64,000 bases of DNA from Bacteroidia bacterium (lineage in GTDB: Bacteria > Bacteroidota > Bacteroidia > Cytophagales > Cyclobacteriaceae). The DNA lies in the NCBI GenBank assembly GCA_030432655.1, contig JAUILA010000002.1, forward strand, positions 186,001-250,000. Direction: 5' to 3'. Numbering within the stretch: position 1 is the stretch's first letter; every line of letters begins with the position of its first letter. The notes under the pieces were generated by a model. That model was given only the letters and a program-made list of their open reading frames with translations. It was not told the DNA's origin and did not search any database. Positions 37,551-45,997 of the stretch are shown piece by piece. The position numbers and the translations under genes were made by a program.

Positions 37551-38020
37551 TGAATATTCGCCGGGGAAAAAAGGAGGACCTTCCCAGAGTCCTGGAACTG
37601 ATCAAAGAGCTTGCAGCATTCGAGCGTGCCCCGGATGCTGTAACTGTTACCGTGGAAGATATGGAACGTGATGGATTTGGCCCGAATCCTTTATATGGGT
37701 TTTTCGTGGCCGAAGACGAATCAGGTATTGGCGGACTGGCCTTGTATTATTACAGATATTCCACCTGGAAAGGAAAGCGAATGTACCTGGAAGATATTGT
37801 TGTTACTGAGTCTTACCGGGGAAAAGGCATTGGGACCAGGCTGTTTGACCGGATTATCCGTCAGGGGATTGATGATCAATGTACTGGTATGATGTGGCAG
37901 GTGCTGGATTGGAATGAACAGGCCATTGGATTTTACAAAGGAAAATATGGTGCAGAACTGGACGGAGAATGGATCAATTGCTCTATTTCACGTGAGGAGA
38001 TGGTGAATCACCTTACTTGA
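37547..38020 (+). CDS. GNAT-family N-acetyltransferase
   Basis: The 157-residue protein has a GNAT core: NIRRGKKEDLPRVLELIKEL, the beta-4 strand LEDIVVTESYRGKGIGTRLFD (acetyl-CoA motif A, with RGKGIG) and WNEQAIGFYKGKYGAEL near the C terminus. The residue pattern is close to the diamine or spermidine acetyltransferase-like group (YKKYGA), but the substrate cannot be stated. It overlaps the peptidase gene upstream, and its end overlaps by 8 bases the end of the convergent pyrophosphatase gene. Confidence 0.88.
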   Translation: MMNIRRGKKEDLPRVLELIKELAAFERAPDAVTVTVEDMERDGFGPNPLYGFFVAEDESGIGGLALYYYRYSTWKGKRMYLEDIVVTESYRGKGIGTRLFDRIIRQGIDDQCTGMMWQVLDWNEQAIGFYKGKYGAELDGEWINCSISREEMVNHLT

Positions 38021-38573
38021 TTTTCCATTTTTCTATGGCTTCGTGAGCCTCGGTTTCCGATTCCCATCCTTCAAAAGTAATGAAGCCGGGGCCTTTGTAA
38101 TTGGTAAACCATACCTTCAGGATTTCAAGTATGGCCGGGTAATCATTCTGAAGGCACTCCAGGGACTGGCAGTGAACCACCTGCAGGGAAGGGTCTGCCG
38201 GAACCGCGACAATTTTATCATCGATTTCTCCGTTATCCTTCAGTTTGAGTATGGCAATAGGAATGAAAGGAGTTCGTGTGCCTTGTTGCAGGGTAGCACC
38301 GATAAGAAGAATATCCATGGCATCGCCGTCACCGCCACGCGCTACATCCATATAGGTATCTTCAATATATCCGTAATTGCCCGGGTAGGGGAGGAAATCA
38401 ACACTTCTGGGCTTACCGTCAATATTCTCCAGCATGAATTCACCGGCATCCTTGTCAAATTCATACTTGAGGTTCGTACCTGCCGGTATTTCAACGACCA
38501 TGGACGGGAGGTTGTCCTGACCCGTTGCGGGCAGGAAGAGAAAGCAGCAAAGAAAGCCGGCGAGTACCTTCAT
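38013..38573 (-). CDS. Exported family I inorganic pyrophosphatase
   Basis: The 186-residue protein opens with a Sec signal-like stretch (KVLAGFLCCFLFLPATGQ) before the pyrophosphatase fold. Family I landmarks are VVEIPAGTNLKYEFDKDAGE, FLPYPGNYGYIEDT and an altered metal motif GDGDAMDILLIG (usual DGDPLDVLV), then VPADPSLQ and a C-terminal FTNYKGPGFITFEGW. The fold is normally cytoplasmic and hydrolyses pyrophosphate; here it looks exported, which is unusual. It could act on extracytoplasmic pyrophosphate or related substrates. It is followed upstream by the DUF4286 gene, 1 base away. Confidence 0.8.
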   Translation of the reverse strand: MKVLAGFLCCFLFLPATGQDNLPSMVVEIPAGTNLKYEFDKDAGEFMLENIDGKPRSVDFLPYPGNYGYIEDTYMDVARGGDGDAMDILLIGATLQQGTRTPFIPIAILKLKDNGEIDDKIVAVPADPSLQVVHCQSLECLQNDYPAILEILKVWFTNYKGPGFITFEGWESETEAHEAIEKWKIK

Positions 38574-38574
38574 G

Positions 38575-38880
38575 CTATTCGACCGACTCGAGCAATGTTC
38601 GAAAAGCTACGTGACGATCCTTGAATTTTAGGCGGTGCTTTTCTGAAAGCGCAGGCGCTTCTTTATTGAGGTATTCAACAACCTGGTCGATTGAGTCGGC
38701 AAAATACTGAACGGAATAGGAAACCGTGGGTTCCTCGTCTTGTCCGAGTACCTTGTAGATCTGAAACTCTTTAAAATATCCGGTGTTCATAACCTCCGGA
38801 ATATGGGTGGATTTCATCCAAATAAGCCATTCTTTTTCTGTATCAAGATCTACTCCAACGGTGACATTATAAAGAATCAT
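38575..38880 (-). CDS. DUF4286 family protein
   Basis: The 101-residue protein has the pattern YNVTVGVDLDTEKEWLIWMK, a central SVQYFADSIDQVVEYLN and a C-terminal KDRHVAFRTLLE that I recognise from the DUF4286 family. The fold is probably a dimeric alpha/beta (ferredoxin-like) barrel. No function is established for the family. It begins 83 bases from the divergent transglycosylase gene and lies directly before the exported pyrophosphatase, with 1 base between. Confidence 0.8.
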   Translation of the reverse strand: MILYNVTVGVDLDTEKEWLIWMKSTHIPEVMNTGYFKEFQIYKVLGQDEEPTVSYSVQYFADSIDQVVEYLNKEAPALSEKHRLKFKDRHVAFRTLLESVE

Positions 38881-38963
38881 GGTATAAATTTAGCTATAGA
38901 ATATGTAATGAAAAGACTTTTAACCTTTTACGGTTCGGATTTTTCTACTTATTTTGAATTAAC

Positions 38964-40436
38964 ATGAGACTCATGCGCGTACAATTTTACTTCAAAGATT
39001 TACAAATCCTGCTTCTTTTCCTGCTTGTTTTATTTTCAGCCTGCCACAGGGTTGGAGATGAGAGTTCCGGGCCGGAGAAGAAAAAAGAAACGGTTAATCA
39101 GGCTGTGCAATTTGACCTGGATAAAATCCGGGAGAGGGGCACGCTTGTCGCAATCGTTGAAAACAGTTCGACCGGCTTCTTCATCTACAAAGGAAGGCCT
39201 ATGGGCTATGAGTATGAATTGATCTCGCGCTACGCCAACCATATTGGAGTGGAGCTGGAAATTCAAATAACAAATAGTATTGACAGCGCTTTTTCGATGT
39301 TAATGGATGGCAGGGGCGACATTATGGCGTATAACCTGACAGTGACGAAAGAGAGAAAGAAGCGGGTGGATTTCACCGAAAGCCATTTTACCACGCACCA
39401 GGTTTTGATTCAGCGTAAGCCGGACAACTGGCGCCAGTTGACCAGGGACCAGATTGATAATGCGCTGATAAGAAATCAGGTAAATCTGGCCGGGAAAGAA
39501 ATTCATGTCCGCCCAAACAGTTCGTACGAAGAACGGCTGCATAATTTGTCTGATGAGATAGGTTCTGATATTCTGATTACCGAGGTGCATGACAGCATTG
39601 AGACTGAAAAGCTGATTGCCAAAGTGGCCAATGGTGAAATAAATTATACGGTGGCGGATGAGACAGTAGCCCTCGTAAATGCGGCATATTTTCCACAACT
39701 TGATGTTGAAACTCCTATTAGTTTTTCCCAGCAGATCGCCTGGGCGGTACGTCCTGAATCGGATTCTCTTGCACTGTCGATCAATGAATGGATAGAGGAA
39801 ATTAAGCGGACACCCGATTACAATGTGATCTATAACCGTTACTTCCGGAACGTGCGGACATCCAAGGTACTGGCCAGAAGTGATTACTCCAGCTTTGGTG
39901 GATCAAAAATATCTGTGTACGATGACCTGATCAAAACAGGTGCAGACAGCCTTGGATGGGACTGGAGGTTACTGGCATCGCAGATATATCAGGAATCAAA
40001 GTTTGATCCGACCGTGGTTTCCTGGGCGGGAGCTGTGGGCCTTATGCAGATGGTGCCGGAAACCGGAGGACGCTTTGGAGCGGATGATCTGATGGATCCT
40101 ACAGAAAGTATTCAGGCCGGGGTCAGGTACCTTCAATATCTTGATGGATTGTGGAAAAAGACAGTGACTGATGATGAAGAAAGAATCAGGTTTGTCCTGG
40201 CGTCATACAATGTTGGTCTGGGCCACGTAGTGGATGCCCGCGAGCTGACCAGAAAATACGGCGGAAATCCATTGAAATGGGATGATGTCTCGGAGTATCT
40301 TTTGAAAAAAAGCGAGCCGGAATATTTCACCGATGAGGTAGTAACTTCCGGCTATTGCCGCGGGCAGGAACCTGTGAGTTATGTGCGTCAGATACTGAAC
40401 CGGTTTGAACAATACCGTCAGTCGATAGCGGTTTAG
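38964..40436 (+). CDS. MltF-like lytic transglycosylase with an amino-acid-binding domain
   Basis: The 490-residue protein has a lipobox ending SAC (about residue 30), a periplasmic solute-binding (SBP_bac_3) domain at about 55-285 (RERGTLVAIVENSSTGFFIYK, MGYEYELISRYANHIGVELE), then a soluble lytic transglycosylase domain from about 315 with the catalytic Glu in QIYQESKFDP and the GAVGLMQMVPETG segment. This is the MltF build: membrane-bound murein hydrolase with a regulatory ligand-binding domain. It cuts glycan strands to give 1,6-anhydroMurNAc ends, for which anmK here could act later. Alternative start three codons in (38973). Confidence 0.88.
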   Translation: MRLMRVQFYFKDLQILLLFLLVLFSACHRVGDESSGPEKKKETVNQAVQFDLDKIRERGTLVAIVENSSTGFFIYKGRPMGYEYELISRYANHIGVELEIQITNSIDSAFSMLMDGRGDIMAYNLTVTKERKKRVDFTESHFTTHQVLIQRKPDNWRQLTRDQIDNALIRNQVNLAGKEIHVRPNSSYEERLHNLSDEIGSDILITEVHDSIETEKLIAKVANGEINYTVADETVALVNAAYFPQLDVETPISFSQQIAWAVRPESDSLALSINEWIEEIKRTPDYNVIYNRYFRNVRTSKVLARSDYSSFGGSKISVYDDLIKTGADSLGWDWRLLASQIYQESKFDPTVVSWAGAVGLMQMVPETGGRFGADDLMDPTESIQAGVRYLQYLDGLWKKTVTDDEERIRFVLASYNVGLGHVVDARELTRKYGGNPLKWDDVSEYLLKKSEPEYFTDEVVTSGYCRGQEPVSYVRQILNRFEQYRQSIAV

Positions 40437-40437
40437 G

Positions 40438-41781
40438 CTATTGCCTTCCAGCAAGCTCATTAATTACCCAGGAAAAGTCGGCGGATTCCCAGTTTTCCCT
40501 GAAGCCTTCCTGTTTCATAACCTTATCCATGATTTCCTGTTGTATCTCTCCGCGACGTTTTGCAACAGAATACCTCATGTCTTCGCGGAAGGTGACCATG
40601 GAGTAAAGCGGAATCCATTTATCCGGATATAACTCATAAAGCCTGGCTTCGATTTTCTTTCTGAGCAGGAAATCATCATCCGCCACCAGGTCACGCATTT
40701 CCCTGAAATTGGCCAGTGCGAGGTCTGCTATGGCTTCCGTGTCGGGTTTCCTTTGCTCCTGAAATGCATGCATTACTTTCTGCCAGTCATCATTATGCTT
40801 TTCCAGAAGCTCGTTCAATACACGGCAATCCTCGAACCCACTGTTCATTCCCTGGCCGTAAAAAGGTACAATTCCGTGAGATGCATCCCCAATGAGCAAC
40901 ACCTTGCCGCGACTCCAGGGAAAACAGCGGATTGTGACAAGGGAAGAAGTAGGATTGTCGTCAAAATCTTCTTTAAGTTCAGGCATTACTTCCAGTGCAT
41001 CCGGAAAATATTCGCGGAAAAATGAGGTGATAGCTTCATGCGAACATAATTGTTCAAAACTGCAGTCACCTTCAAACGGGAGAAATAATGTGCATGTAAA
41101 ACTGCCGTCCAGGTTTGGCAGGGCAATGAGCATGAACTTCCCCCGGGGCCAGATATGAAGGGCGTTAATTTCCAGGCGGTGTTTGCCTTCCTTATCGGCA
41201 GGGATTGCCAGTTCCTTGTACCCGTATTCAATGAAATACTGGGAATAATTGAATCGCTCAGTCCTTTGCATCTGATACCTGAGCATGGAATAGGCGCCAT
41301 CTGCTCCAAGAATAATATCTGCGGTAAAGAACGAGCCGTCTGCGAATAAAAGGATTCCCTTTTCAAAATCAACGTCCGCTACCGTACTTTCAAAACCGAG
41401 CGAAATTCCAAGGCTTTCGGCTTTGGTTAATAACAATTGATTAAGCCCACCGCGGGATACGCTGTTTATCGCCTCTCCCTCACGCCCGTAGGGCTGAAAG
41501 GTGAGTGCACCTTCTTCGTTATGCATCATTCTCCCGCGCATGGGAATGACCAATTTTTCTACTTCATCTGCAAGCCCCAGTTCTTCAAGAGGTTTCCAGC
41601 CGCGGTTGCTCAGGGCCAGGTTTATGGACCGGCCACCATCAATCATCGAGATGCGCGGATCAGGACGTCGTTCAAACAAACTGACCCGATAACCTCTGCG
41701 TGCCAGATAACAAGCCATCACCGATCCGACCAGGCCGCCGCCGACAATTGCAACCGTTGTCTCTTTAACGGACATTTTCAA
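40438..41781 (-). CDS. kmo: Kynurenine 3-monooxygenase
   Basis: The 447-residue protein has an N-terminal FAD motif VAIVGGGLVGSVMACYLARRG, an ADP-binding ILGADGAYSML, GKVLLIGDASHGIVPFYGQGMN and a C-terminal amphipathic region. It hydroxylates kynurenine to 3-hydroxykynurenine with NADPH and O2. It overlaps kynU by 17 bases, so translation is coupled. It ends 1 base from the convergent transglycosylase gene, with no terminator. Confidence 0.92.
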   Translation of the reverse strand: MKMSVKETTVAIVGGGLVGSVMACYLARRGYRVSLFERRPDPRISMIDGGRSINLALSNRGWKPLEELGLADEVEKLVIPMRGRMMHNEEGALTFQPYGREGEAINSVSRGGLNQLLLTKAESLGISLGFESTVADVDFEKGILLFADGSFFTADIILGADGAYSMLRYQMQRTERFNYSQYFIEYGYKELAIPADKEGKHRLEINALHIWPRGKFMLIALPNLDGSFTCTLFLPFEGDCSFEQLCSHEAITSFFREYFPDALEVMPELKEDFDDNPTSSLVTIRCFPWSRGKVLLIGDASHGIVPFYGQGMNSGFEDCRVLNELLEKHNDDWQKVMHAFQEQRKPDTEAIADLALANFREMRDLVADDDFLLRKKIEARLYELYPDKWIPLYSMVTFREDMRYSVAKRRGEIQQEIMDKVMKQEGFRENWESADFSWVINELAGRQ

Positions 41782-43084
41782 GGGCTTTTTTCAATTCCTG
41801 ATACAAGTGATAGACATCGGAGAAGGTATTGTACATGGGAGTTGGGGCTACTCGTATTACGCCGGAGCGTTCTTTTGTTTCAGCCAGCTGATTCTCCCGC
41901 CAGTCAGTGACAATGCCCATTTTTGCCAGGTGATCAAACACATTACGCCCGTTGGAAGGAAAGAAGACCGACAACTGACATCCGCGTTCCTCCGGATTGG
42001 CAGGTGTAAGAATACGGAATTGCTGTCCTCCGGGATCTGCCTGCTTCAGTAAAAATTCAAGATATCCTGTCAATTGCAGGCTTTTTTGGCGAAGCCCGGA
42101 CATCCCGGCCTCTACAAAAAGTTCGAGGGCCGGAATATGGGCTGCGGTTCCCAATACATTGACATTGCTCAGCTGCCATCCGTCGGCACCGGGCATTGGC
42201 TTAAACCCTTTCTGCATGAGGAAACGCTCATCCTGATCGTGTCCCCACCAACCTGCAAAACGGGGAAGATCCGCAGAATTTCCATGTCTCTCATGGACAA
42301 AAACTCCACTAACGCTGCCCGGGCCCGAGTTAAGATATTTGTAGCTGCACCATACGGCAAAATCAACCCCGTCATCGTGCAGGTTAAGGGGTGCATTGCC
42401 CACCGCGTGTGCCAGGTCCCATCCGGCAAGTGCCCCGGCTGAATGGGCGGCTTTGGTAATGGCACGGATATCAAACAGCTGACCGGTAAAATACTGCACA
42501 CCACTTAACAAGACCAGTGCGGTCTCACCCCCATGTTTTCGGATAGTATCAATAATCCGGTCATGGCTAAGTGTGTATTCTCCGGCTTCCGGAGCGATCT
42601 CAATAATGGCCTCTTCAGGGTCCAGGCCGTGAAACCGTACCTGCGTTTCAACCGCATACTGGTCGGAAGGAAACGCCCCTGCCTCCATAATGATCTTGTA
42701 GCGATCCTTGTCCGGCCGGTAGAAAGATACCATCATCAAATGAAGATTGGAAGTGAGGTTGTTCATGGCTACAACCTCCGATTCAAGTGCGCCGGTGACA
42801 ACAGACAGGCCTTTTTTGGTCAGTTCGTGGTATTTGAACCAGGGCCTTTCGCCTTCAAAATGACCATCTACGCCAAATTCAGCCCATTTTTCCAGTTCCT
42901 TTCCTATAATCTTGCGGGCGCCGACCGGTTGAAGGCCCAGCGAATTTCCCGTAAAATAGCGGACGGGTTTGCCGTTTTTTTCAGGTATAAGATAATGTTC
43001 ACGGAACGAGGCAAGCGGATCTGCCTGGTCCATTCTCTCAGCAAATTCGCGTGTCGCTTCAAATTGGATTGTATCGTGCATCAA
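41765..43084 (-). CDS. kynU: Kynureninase
   Basis: The 439-residue PLP enzyme (a second ATG one codon in is equally likely) has YFTGNSLGLQP, the ATG-type loop NNLTSNLHLMM, GWDLAHAVGN and the PLP lysine in VWCSYKYLNSGPG. RFAGWWGHD completes the kynureninase signature. It cleaves 3-hydroxykynurenine to 3-hydroxyanthranilate and alanine, between Kmo and HaaO in the pathway. A -7 element inside an inverted repeat precedes it (43101-43119). Confidence 0.93.
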   Translation of the reverse strand: MMHDTIQFEATREFAERMDQADPLASFREHYLIPEKNGKPVRYFTGNSLGLQPVGARKIIGKELEKWAEFGVDGHFEGERPWFKYHELTKKGLSVVTGALESEVVAMNNLTSNLHLMMVSFYRPDKDRYKIIMEAGAFPSDQYAVETQVRFHGLDPEEAIIEIAPEAGEYTLSHDRIIDTIRKHGGETALVLLSGVQYFTGQLFDIRAITKAAHSAGALAGWDLAHAVGNAPLNLHDDGVDFAVWCSYKYLNSGPGSVSGVFVHERHGNSADLPRFAGWWGHDQDERFLMQKGFKPMPGADGWQLSNVNVLGTAAHIPALELFVEAGMSGLRQKSLQLTGYLEFLLKQADPGGQQFRILTPANPEERGCQLSVFFPSNGRNVFDHLAKMGIVTDWRENQLAETKERSGVIRVAPTPMYNTFSDVYHLYQELKKALENVR

Positions 43085-43100
43085 CGGGTTGTTCTGAATG

Positions 43101-43119
43101 TTTGGTCAAAAATACCAAA
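43101..43119 (-). promoter_or_regulatory. kynU -7 element inside an inverted repeat
   Basis: TATTTTTG on the minus strand (43114-43107) is a full TAnnTTTG match and lies between the arms TTTGGT and ACCAAA (6-base arms, 7-base spacer). A repressor bound there would block the promoter. No -33 TTG was found. Confidence 0.4.
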
Positions 43120-43157
43120 ATTCACGGAGGTTACGCAGGAAAGCAGGAAGCGGAAAT

Positions 43158-43186
43158 TTCATCCGGCGACAATTCTCCGGATGAAA
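43158..43186 (-). terminator. Hairpin after haaO
   Basis: TTTCATCCGG and CCGGATGAAA are perfect 10-base arms around a 9-base loop, just after the haaO stop. Only three T follow on the minus strand, so termination may be partial. Confidence 0.5.
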
Positions 43187-43194
43187 AAAGCAAC

Positions 43195-43722
43195 TCAAAC
43201 AAACCGGGGATCTGTTTCCATAACATGGCCGCAATTTGTGCATGTGCGCATTTCTTCCGAGGCATAAAACTCGCGGAACCGTGGCAGGAAATCTTTTTCA
43301 ATATTCGTTAACGGAAAGTAGGTTTCATGCAGTTTATGGTTGCATTTATCACAAAACCAGAGGAGGCCATCCTTGTGCTCAGGCTCCCTTACCCGTTCGA
43401 TAACCAACCCGACGCTTCCGGCAGGCCTGATGGGTGAATGCGGAACTTTTGGGGGATGCAGGTACATTTCACCTGCCCTGATTGGAATTTCCACGGCCTT
43501 TCCCTCTTCCTGAATTTTCACGGTAATGTCTCCCTCCAGCTGAAAAAATAACTCCTCGGTTTCATTGTAATGGTAATCCTTCCGGGCGTTCGGTCCGCCG
43601 ACGATCATTACAATATAATCTTCGCCCTCAGGATACAGGTTTTTATTTCCCACGGGCGGTTTGAGAAGGTCCCGGTTGTCCTCAATCCATTTTTGAAGGT
43701 TAAAAGGTCGTTTGATTGCCAT
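43195..43722 (-). CDS. 3-hydroxyanthranilate 3,4-dioxygenase
   Basis: The 175-residue cupin matches the bacterial HaaO form. The iron-binding region is in [18 protein letters not shown] and [12 protein letters not shown] (His, Glu, His). The C terminus adds a rubredoxin-like pair CDKC and CTNC that binds a second iron. It opens the ring of 3-hydroxyanthranilate to ACMS. A hairpin separates it from kynU, so kynU-kmo may be a second transcript. It faces the SDR gene across about 25-45 bases. Confidence 0.93.
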   Translation of the reverse strand: MAIKRPFNLQKWIEDNRDLLKPPVGNKNLYPEGEDYIVMIVGGPNARKDYHYNETEELFFQLEGDITVKIQEEGKAVEIPIRAGEMYLHPPKVPHSPIRPAGSVGLVIERVREPEHKDGLLWFCDKCNHKLHETYFPLTNIEKDFLPRFREFYASEEMRTCTNCGHVMETDPRFV

Positions 43723-43766
43723 GTGCTCTGATTTTTATTATAAATTTAATGAATAAACTTGATCTT

Positions 43767-44555
43767 ATGAATTTGACAGTTAAAGGCAAACGTGCCCTTG
43801 TATGCGGCAGTACCCAGGGGATTGGAAAAGCAACGGCTGAGGTACTCGCAGCTTCCGGAGCCGGTATTGTGCTTTTTGCGAGGGACGAGGAAAAACTGAA
43901 AGCGACCGCTGCCTCGCTGCCGGCAGCCGATGGTCTTTCTCATGATTACCTGGTGGCTGATTTCAACAATCCCGGGGAAGTGCAGGAGGTCCTGTCGGGC
44001 TATTTGAAAAATAATCCTGCCATTGACCTGCTAATTAACAACAGCGGCGGACCTCCGGGAGGACCAGCGAATGAGGCTGATCCGGAAGAATTCCGAATCG
44101 CCTTCGAGCGGCATGTGATCAGCAGCCAGGTCATTACGAAATTAGTTATTCCCGGAATGCGGGAGAATAATTTCGGGAGAATAATAAACATCATTTCCAC
44201 CTCTGTTAAGGCACCTATTCCGGGCCTGGGGGTTTCCAACACCATTCGGGGAGCGGTGGCAAACTGGTCTAAGACGCTTTCGGTTGAACTGGGGCCTTTT
44301 GGAATAACTGTTAACAATGTACTTCCAGGCGCTACAATGACCGGACGGCTTCAAAGCATTATTGATCGCAACGCGGAGAAAAAAGGGGTTACATCTGATG
44401 AAATCAGTGAACAAATGATGAAGGAAATACCTGCCGGAAGGTTCGCTGCACCTGAAGAAGTAGCTTATGCCGTGGTTTACCTGTGTTCGGAAGAGGCTGC
44501 TTATATTAACGGAATCAATCTCCCGGTCGACGGAGGTCGGTTGCCGAGCCTGTAA
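43767..44555 (+). CDS. Atypical SDR-family oxidoreductase in the kynurenine locus
   Basis: I prefer the ATG at 43767 (262 residues); 43749 is possible. The nucleotide motif is GSTQGIGKATAE, and NNSGGPPGG stands where NNAG is usual. The Ser of the catalytic triad is visible in IISTSVKAP, but where YxxxK is expected the sequence reads VSNTIRGA, so the Tyr is Ser and the Lys is Arg. That pattern occurs in a known subgroup of SDR-like proteins. Role in the pathway is unknown. It overlaps the aldehyde dehydrogenase gene by one base, so the two are coupled. Confidence 0.85.
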   Translation: MNLTVKGKRALVCGSTQGIGKATAEVLAASGAGIVLFARDEEKLKATAASLPAADGLSHDYLVADFNNPGEVQEVLSGYLKNNPAIDLLINNSGGPPGGPANEADPEEFRIAFERHVISSQVITKLVIPGMRENNFGRIINIISTSVKAPIPGLGVSNTIRGAVANWSKTLSVELGPFGITVNNVLPGATMTGRLQSIIDRNAEKKGVTSDEISEQMMKEIPAGRFAAPEEVAYAVVYLCSEEAAYINGINLPVDGGRLPSL

Positions 44556-45997
44556 TGATGGAAGAGATAAGAAACTATATCGGAGGGCAATTTACCGAGC
44601 CGCAAGGCAAGTCCTATCTGGACAATTACGAACCGGCGAGCGGTAAGGTTTATGGCAGGATACCTGACAGTGGAGCGGAAGATGTTCAGGCGGCTGTGGA
44701 GGCGGCCGGAACGGCATTTGACGGCTGGTCTGCCATGCCGGTTACTGAGCGGAATAAATTTCTGCTGAGGATTGCCGATCTGATTGAGCGGGATCATGAT
44801 CAGCTTGCTTACATGGAGTCCCGTGATAACGGTAAGCCCCTGCGACTTGCCAGCAAGGTAGATATTCCCCGGGCTGCCGCCAACATGCGTTTTTATGCAA
44901 CAGCCATGGAGCATTTTGCATCTGAATCACACCATTCTCCCGGAATGATCAACTACACCAGGCGTTCTCCTGCAGGGATTGCCGGATGTATCTCTCCATG
45001 GAATCTACCGATTTACCTGTTTACCTGGAAGATTGCACCGGCATTGGCGGCGGGAAATACGGTGGTGGCTAAACCGTCAGAACTTACTCCTTGTACGGCC
45101 TGGGCCTTCAGCCGGCTATGCAAAGAGGCAGGGCTTCCGGATGGAGTCCTGAATATTGTTCATGGTCTTGGCAACAAGGTTGGGGAAGCCATAGTGGGGC
45201 ATCCGGATATTAAAATGATTTCCTTCACGGGAGGCACGACGACCGGTAAACGGATCGCTTCTGTTGCGGCCCCTATGTTTAAGAAACTGTCCCTTGAGCT
45301 CGGCGGTAAAAATCCCAACCTGGTTTTTGCTGATTGTGAGCTGGACGAAGCTGTCAGGAATTCCGTAGCGGCTTCATTTACTAACCAGGGAGAAATTTGT
45401 CTCTGCGGATCACGCATCCTGGTTGAAAAAAGTATTTATGAGACATTCCTGGAAAAATTTGTAGAGCTCACCAGGACATGGAAAGTTGGAGACCCGCAGG
45501 ACGATGCAACACGGATCGGGGCCCTTGTTTCCAGGGAACACCTCGAGAAGGTATCTGCTTATGTTAAACTGGCAAAGGAAGAAGGGGGTCAGGTGCTGAC
45601 CGGAGGTGAACGGCTTGTCCTGGAAGGAGATCTGGCGGAAGGATACTATTTCGCACCAACGGTAATAACGAATCTGCCGATGGATTGCCGGACCAACCAG
45701 GAAGAGATATTCGGACCAGTCGTTACCATTATGCCGTTTGATTCAGAGGAAGAGGCGCTTACCCTCGCGAATGATTCTGAATACGGACTAAGCGCTACGA
45801 TCTGGACAACCGATCTTTCCCGGGCACACCGGGTCTCAGACAAACTGGCGGCAGGAATAATTTGGATTAACAGCTGGCTTTTGCGTGATCTCAGAACTCC
45901 GTTCGGCGGATGGAAAAGTTCCGGTGTGGGACGTGAAGGCGGATGGGAAGCACTCCGGTTTTTTACTGAACCAAAAAACATTTGTATAAAATTATGA
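44555..45997 (+). CDS. Aldehyde dehydrogenase, likely 2-aminomuconic semialdehyde dehydrogenase
   Basis: The 480-residue protein has the ALDH fold: SPWNLPIYLFTWKIAPALAA, FTGGTTTGKRIA, catalytic Glu in LELGGKNPN and the Cys region NQGEICLCGSR. The C-terminal INSWLLRDLRTPFGGWKSSG is typical of aminomuconate or hydroxymuconate semialdehyde dehydrogenases. Its place next to kynureninase, Kmo and HaaO fits oxidation of 2-aminomuconate semialdehyde; I assign it on that basis. The decarboxylase (ACMSD) and deaminase needed around it are absent here. It overlaps the SDR at one end and the coiled-coil gene at the other. Confidence 0.85.
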   Translation: MMEEIRNYIGGQFTEPQGKSYLDNYEPASGKVYGRIPDSGAEDVQAAVEAAGTAFDGWSAMPVTERNKFLLRIADLIERDHDQLAYMESRDNGKPLRLASKVDIPRAAANMRFYATAMEHFASESHHSPGMINYTRRSPAGIAGCISPWNLPIYLFTWKIAPALAAGNTVVAKPSELTPCTAWAFSRLCKEAGLPDGVLNIVHGLGNKVGEAIVGHPDIKMISFTGGTTTGKRIASVAAPMFKKLSLELGGKNPNLVFADCELDEAVRNSVAASFTNQGEICLCGSRILVEKSIYETFLEKFVELTRTWKVGDPQDDATRIGALVSREHLEKVSAYVKLAKEEGGQVLTGGERLVLEGDLAEGYYFAPTVITNLPMDCRTNQEEIFGPVVTIMPFDSEEEALTLANDSEYGLSATIWTTDLSRAHRVSDKLAAGIIWINSWLLRDLRTPFGGWKSSGVGREGGWEALRFFTEPKNICIKL

